Below, in pieces: positions 30,774-34,154 of a DNA stretch of 34,154 nucleotides; the first letter of the stretch is position 1; every line of letters starts with the position of its first letter. A program made the translations under genes and the position numbers. The notes beneath the pieces were generated by a model. That model did no database searches and had not been told where the DNA came from. It worked only from the letters and a program-made list of their open reading frames with translations. Source of the DNA: Patescibacteria group bacterium UBA4664 (GTDB lineage: Bacteria; Patescibacteriota; Saccharimonadia; CAILAD01; BJGX01); assembly GCA_943354915.1 (NCBI GenBank), contig CALRDO010000002.1, forward strand, positions 1 through 34,154, written 5' to 3'.

Positions 30774-32447
30774 ATGGACAAAGACAAGTTAAAACTTAGT
30801 GAGTTTGAAGATACCCTAATAGATGCCAGGGTAACTGCACCCCTAACGATTGCCGCTGCACTGCTAATTGCTGTTGCCTATCTCACGCACACCAGCTACA
30901 CAACTAACCCATACCTTGTCTGGCCAACTGTGGTTGGGCTCATAATATTCTCGTTTAGTCATTTTATACCTAGCCTAGACTTTTCTAAAAGACACACTCT
31001 TTACCTGACCGCCTACCATTTGGTGCTGGCTTTTATAGCTATCGCCATAGTACCAACGCTATCATCCTATTTGGTACTCTGGATACTGCTTGGCTACCTT
31101 ACTGACTACTTCTACCAAAGACCAGGTCTAGCATTAACAATAATATTTATGATAGCCTCTATTACGGTTGGGGTTATATACCAGAATCAGCCGTTGACCT
31201 CGGGCCTTTTGCTCGAAACACTGCCTTGGCTGGTCTACTTATCGGGCGTAATGCTCGTTATGAGCAAGATTGTTCTAGGCACAAAGCAATACCGTGCAAC
31301 TCTAGCTGCCAAAATGGCGAAGGCAAAGTATGAGCATTTAAGGTTAGTAGCACTAATTAATAGTATGGTCGAAGCAGTTATTGCAGTAGATGATACCGGC
31401 AAAATAAACATTTATAATGCTGCGGCTATTGAACTCTTTGACACCAATACTAATATTGAAAATCATGATTTGCGCGATTATTTAAAGCTCTTTGATGCTA
31501 AAGACGACCCTGTAGATGTCATGAAAATTGCAGCCGAGACTACTTACCTATCTAAAAGATCGGAATTTTATACTCTGATAGGGAAAGAAAAAATTGCTGT
31601 TGAGCTTAATATCAGTAGGACCACGGTCGATAACCCCATAACTCATGAAAACGGCTATACTTTTTTGATACGCGATATAACAAAACAGCGTTCCGTAGAA
31701 GAAGAACAAAGTGATTTCATCGCAGTTGTTAGCCATGAGCTTAGGACTCCAGTTGCCGTTGCCGAAGCTAATATAGCAATGGCAGAATTAACTACAAAAA
31801 AACAACTTGGCGAGGATAACCAAACCATGAGTTCAATTAAAAAGGCTCATGACCAAGTTATCTCACTGGCAGAAATGGTTAACGATTTGTCTACTTTATC
31901 CAGAGCCGAAAAAGATAGCAATGAGATGGAGATAGAAACATTTAATATTACTGAGCTGTTCGAAGAGCTTAAGCCTATTTATGCTAGACAGATAGAACGT
32001 AAAGGCCTATACCTAAAGTTTGAAACCGAAGAAGCCTTACCGGCAGTCATAACATCTAAGCTCTACCTCAAAGAGATTATTCAAAATCTCATATCAAATG
32101 CCATTAAATACACTCAAGTGGGGGGCGTTACAATCATTTCCAAAAAGGTTATGAGTGGACAAGTTCAGGTTTCTATTAAAGATACTGGCATAGGTATATC
32201 AAAAACTGAACAGAGGAAGGTCTTTGAAAAATTCTGGCGCTCTGAAGACCCCCTAACCAGAGAATCAGAAGGTACGGGCCTAGGGCTACATATTGCCTAC
32301 AAGCTAGCCGCCCGAATAGGCTCGCTACTCAAGTTTGAAAGTAAAATAGGTGTTGGCTCAACCTTTTATTTAGATGTACCCGCAGTGGGCGCAAAAAATA
32401 TCGAAACAGGCAATATTGTAAAAAATGAAGTTGAGAATTTTCTATAA
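30774..32447 (+). CDS. Membrane sensor histidine kinase with PAS domain (orphan)
   Basis: A 557-residue sensor kinase. About six membrane helices occupy residues 17-165. A PAS domain follows (about 185-300: LINSMVEAVIAVDDTGKINIYNAAAIELFD ... YTFLIRDITKQ). The dimerisation domain carries the phospho-accepting His321 in VSHELRTPVAVAEANI. The ATPase domain has its N box in EIIQNLISNAIKYT (from about 434), G1 in DTGIGISKTEQ (470), the F box VFEKFWRSED and G2 in EGTGLGLHIAYKLA (about 500). All catalytic boxes are intact. No response regulator is adjacent: the next gene is a convergent 7-TM protein 5 bases away. Its partner must be elsewhere. The polytopic, loop-poor sensor region suggests that it senses membrane state or a lipophilic signal. 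Confidence 0.95.
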   Translation: MDKDKLKLSEFEDTLIDARVTAPLTIAAALLIAVAYLTHTSYTTNPYLVWPTVVGLIIFSFSHFIPSLDFSKRHTLYLTAYHLVLAFIAIAIVPTLSSYLVLWILLGYLTDYFYQRPGLALTIIFMIASITVGVIYQNQPLTSGLLLETLPWLVYLSGVMLVMSKIVLGTKQYRATLAAKMAKAKYEHLRLVALINSMVEAVIAVDDTGKINIYNAAAIELFDTNTNIENHDLRDYLKLFDAKDDPVDVMKIAAETTYLSKRSEFYTLIGKEKIAVELNISRTTVDNPITHENGYTFLIRDITKQRSVEEEQSDFIAVVSHELRTPVAVAEANIAMAELTTKKQLGEDNQTMSSIKKAHDQVISLAEMVNDLSTLSRAEKDSNEMEIETFNITELFEELKPIYARQIERKGLYLKFETEEALPAVITSKLYLKEIIQNLISNAIKYTQVGGVTIISKKVMSGQVQVSIKDTGIGISKTEQRKVFEKFWRSEDPLTRESEGTGLGLHIAYKLAARIGSLLKFESKIGVGSTFYLDVPAVGAKNIETGNIVKNEVENFL

Positions 32448-32452
32448 TCTAT

Positions 32453-33163
32453 TTATGCGGTAGTGTTCTTACTGCTAGCCACATTACGTATAATAAGAGC
32501 AAGCACTATAACGCCGATACCGACTATTAGCACCTGGTAAAAATCATCTCCAATACCGATAAGATAGGCCCTGAAGCAGGATACAAAACCAACTAATAAT
32601 AAAATTAGACCCAGGTTAAATGTTCTGATTCTTTTTGCGCGTTGGGTCGTTGAGGTAGATTGATATAGGAACATCGCGCCAATAATTATAACGGAGGCAT
32701 ACTGAACCCCAGAGAGAATATCAAATATTGGCCTGGGCAAATAGTTAATGTTCCAAAATACTCCAGAGACGTGCGAAATTGTGGTAGGGATAGTCAGGTT
32801 TGCCATAATTGAAACGTAACTAGCAAAAATCACCAATAGCATATCAAACCCAACAATAAAGGCCCTTAATAGCCTACTTTTAGGAGCATACAGTCTAGCT
32901 ACAGCAAACCACAAAAATAAAAGCCCTATATATTGTAAAATGCTGGCTACGATAAAGAAGTATGTTAGCACTGTAGAATCGGTTGATACTATTGGCCCCA
33001 TTATAAATGTTAGTAGGTATAGTGTAAAAAATACCCCTACCCAACCTAAATATTGATCAAGCATATTCCCGTTCTTCTTGTACTGGGATAGACCCCTAAA
33101 AGCTACATAGATTAAAACTGGGAGCCCAAAATACCAATATAGTGAATTAGACACAATACGCAT
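32453..33163 (-). CDS. Orphan seven-helix membrane protein
   Basis: A 236-residue protein made almost wholly of seven helices (about residues 8-25, 39-59, 67-90, 99-122, 144-168, 183-205 and 210-229), with very short loops and a small polar tail. This resembles the free-standing or kinase-linked 7-TM sensor modules of bacteria. Helix 7 has no lysine for retinal, so it is not a rhodopsin. It lacks the Asp-rich motifs of UbiA and the motifs of heterodimeric lycopene cyclases. It faces the sensor kinase tail to tail and the CruF-like gene head to head. TATAAT on the minus strand (plus 33173-33178) lies 9 bases before the ATG, giving a leader of only 2-3 bases. Function unknown. Confidence 0.7.
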   Translation of the reverse strand: MRIVSNSLYWYFGLPVLIYVAFRGLSQYKKNGNMLDQYLGWVGVFFTLYLLTFIMGPIVSTDSTVLTYFFIVASILQYIGLLFLWFAVARLYAPKSRLLRAFIVGFDMLLVIFASYVSIMANLTIPTTISHVSGVFWNINYLPRPIFDILSGVQYASVIIIGAMFLYQSTSTTQRAKRIRTFNLGLILLLVGFVSCFRAYLIGIGDDFYQVLIVGIGVIVLALIIRNVASSKNTTA

Positions 33164-33172
33164 ATGCTTAAA

Positions 33173-33178
33173 ATTATA
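33173..33178 (-). promoter_or_regulatory. -10 box of the 7-TM gene
   Basis: TATAAT on the minus strand, 9 bases before the ATG at 33163. It stands back to back with the CruF promoter 30 bases away. Confidence 0.4.
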
Positions 33179-33207
33179 GCAAACTTTGCTGGCATTGAGA
33201 GGTTTTA

Positions 33208-33236
33208 TTGTGCATAGTTAAACATAAGTGTAATAT
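33208..33236 (+). promoter_or_regulatory. Promoter of the CruF-like gene (leaderless)
   Basis: TTGTGC (33208-33213), a 17-base spacer and TAATAT (33231-33236). The ATG at 33244 falls at the expected start of transcription. Confidence 0.5.
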
Positions 33237-33243
33237 TACAGTT

Positions 33244-34083
33244 ATGAGAGCTAACATTCTGAAGCTAACGAATCTAAAGAATGATAAATATAGCGGATTG
33301 CGCTGGTTTATTTTGGCGCTTATCGTGCTGACCAGCCTAATATCATTTGGTGGTGGCTTGCTACCACTTTTAATATATTTCTTGCCGGCTATATTTATTT
33401 TTATGCATGGCAGTAAGTACCTGGGACGCAAAAATATTATATTGTTTTTTATTGTGATATTTATAGTTAGCTACACCACTGAATACCTTGGCGTCAGCAC
33501 CGGAAAGATATTTGGAGACTACTACTACAATTTACTAAATAATGGTCCGCTTGTTGGTGGGGTTCCGCCACTACTGATGCTAACCTACTTTGCCATCACC
33601 TACTCCACCTACTGGGTCGTGCGTATCTTGCTTGGTGATTTTAAAATAATCAAAGGCCAAAAGATAGTTTGGTTTGCTTTACTGGGCGGATTAATAGCAA
33701 CTCTCACCGACCTCGCTGCCGATCCCGTAAACTCGACTGTTAATAAGGTTTATATCTGGACCAATGGAGGTATATTTTTTGGTGTACCCTACCTCAATTT
33801 CATTGGGTGGCTGGCAGAAATTACACTATTTTTTATTATCATATCAGTTATTTTTGCCTATATTACGAAAGCGCCCAAGTCAGAAAAAGCCCCCAGCAAG
33901 AGCTTTCAATTACAACCAATTGTGCTTTTTTCGGCACCCATAATACCTATAATACTGCGGCCAATCTGGGGCGAGCAGCCGGCCGATATTAGAGCTGCGA
34001 TGTCGCTAATTGCCCTATTTGGGCTAGGCTCGATTATTTTGCTGGCTACCCTGAGAGTTTTCTGGAACAACAACTCGAAGTAG
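33244..34083 (+). CDS. cruF: CruF-like carotenoid 1,2-hydratase family protein (DUF422)
   Basis: A 279-residue membrane protein of the carotenoid biosynthesis (Caroten_synth, DUF422/CruF) family. Family landmarks are EYLGVSTGKIFGDYYY (from residue 80), LNNGPLVGGVPPLLMLTYFAI, a DLAADPVNSTVNKVYIWTNG block (around D160), and FFGVPYLNFIGWLAE (around 180). CruF adds water across the terminal double bond of acyclic carotenoids, giving the 1-hydroxyl that CruG can glycosylate; in haloarchaea it acts on bisanhydrobacterioruberin. Seven or eight helices fit the family. A frame from TTG at 33208 exists, but that TTG looks like the -35 box and the ATG at 33244 is the better start. No ribosome binding site is seen. 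It lies about 6 kb from the UbiA-GT2 fusion, on the same strand. Confidence 0.82.
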   Translation: MRANILKLTNLKNDKYSGLRWFILALIVLTSLISFGGGLLPLLIYFLPAIFIFMHGSKYLGRKNIILFFIVIFIVSYTTEYLGVSTGKIFGDYYYNLLNNGPLVGGVPPLLMLTYFAITYSTYWVVRILLGDFKIIKGQKIVWFALLGGLIATLTDLAADPVNSTVNKVYIWTNGGIFFGVPYLNFIGWLAEITLFFIIISVIFAYITKAPKSEKAPSKSFQLQPIVLFSAPIIPIILRPIWGEQPADIRAAMSLIALFGLGSIILLATLRVFWNNNSK

Positions 34084-34154
34084 CACCCGAGCAATGAGTT
34101 AGCGTACTCGCGGCTTGGCTTCGGGCTTAATGACTGCGCCAATAATCAGATACA

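Noticed and set aside
32453-33163. Rhodopsin, given seven helices beside a carotenoid gene
   Set aside because: No lysine in helix 7 for retinal and no typical helix C motif.
33208-33243. TTG start for the CruF-like gene
   Set aside because: The added 12 residues are not CruF-like, and the TTG overlaps a -35-like sequence with correct spacing to a -10 box before the ATG at 33244.
34084-34154. Possible gene after the CruF-like gene
   Set aside because: Only 71 bases remain; no start, stop or homology can be judged.
1-34154. Insertion sequences, integrases or prophage genes
   Set aside because: No transposase, integrase, capsid or terminase motifs were found in any frame.

Overview
This 34-kb window looks like a chromosomal segment of a Patescibacterium (Candidate Phyla Radiation), most likely Candidatus Saccharibacteria (TM7). 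That assignment is an inference from overall gene content and style, because no 16S rRNA is present. Supporting signs are small, tightly packed and overlapping genes, a short DnaX without its zinc module, a duplicated ThyX-like protein, ribosomal proteins L1 and L7/L12 with long charged tails, and many genes that begin within a few bases of a -10 box. UGA acts as a stop (the ATGA overlap at 11094-11097), so the code is the standard bacterial one rather than the Gracilibacteria/SR1 code.

Layout. (1) 1-1086: the end of yaaA and a small DUF5684-like membrane protein. (2) 1104-5142: an accessory-looking pair of divergent envelope genes, a methyltransferase/Ig-like/sulfotransferase fusion and a GT4 glycosyltransferase, bracketed by a 30-bp imperfect direct repeat. 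(3) 5167-5920: a cold-shock-type RRM protein with a clear promoter and terminator, and a 50-residue four-CxxC zinc protein. (4) 5995-16016, all on the minus strand: dnaX-dnaB, then a gtrA/PMT/GT2/PMT lipid-linked sugar cassette, then ybaB-recR-exonuclease-cysS. (5) 16071-24862, minus strand: a conserved-looking unknown, rplJ-rplL with a leader attenuator, glyA next to a double ThyX (linked folate and dTMP chemistry), secE-nusG-rplK-rplA with a strong promoter, and a seven-helix membrane protein. (6) 25038-34083: a carotenoid-tailoring neighbourhood. It contains a lycopene-elongase-like UbiA fused to a CruG-like GT2, and a CruF-like carotenoid hydratase. Between them lie an ECF sigma/anti-sigma-like/secreted-protein operon, a tRNA-Trp preceded by three copies of a promoter-like repeat, an orphan sensor histidine kinase and an orphan 7-TM protein.

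The strongest candidate for something undescribed is region 6. UbiA elongase, CruF and CruG activities are the kind used to make hydroxylated and glycosylated acyclic (C50 or C40) carotenoids. Finding two of them fused in one polypeptide, in an organism that otherwise looks like a reduced epibiont, suggests either an own pigment pathway encoded elsewhere or the modification of host-derived carotenoids. No phytoene synthase, phytoene desaturase or rhodopsin gene is visible here. The second candidate is the methyltransferase/Ig/sulfotransferase fusion, and the third is the triplicated element in front of tRNA-Trp.

Regulation readable from sequence: full promoters for secE, rplJ, the RRM gene and the UbiA-GT gene; several extended -10 promoters (TGnTANAAT) that imply leaderless or nearly leaderless mRNAs; an intrinsic terminator inside the rplJ leader; and intrinsic terminators after rplL, the RRM gene and thyX.
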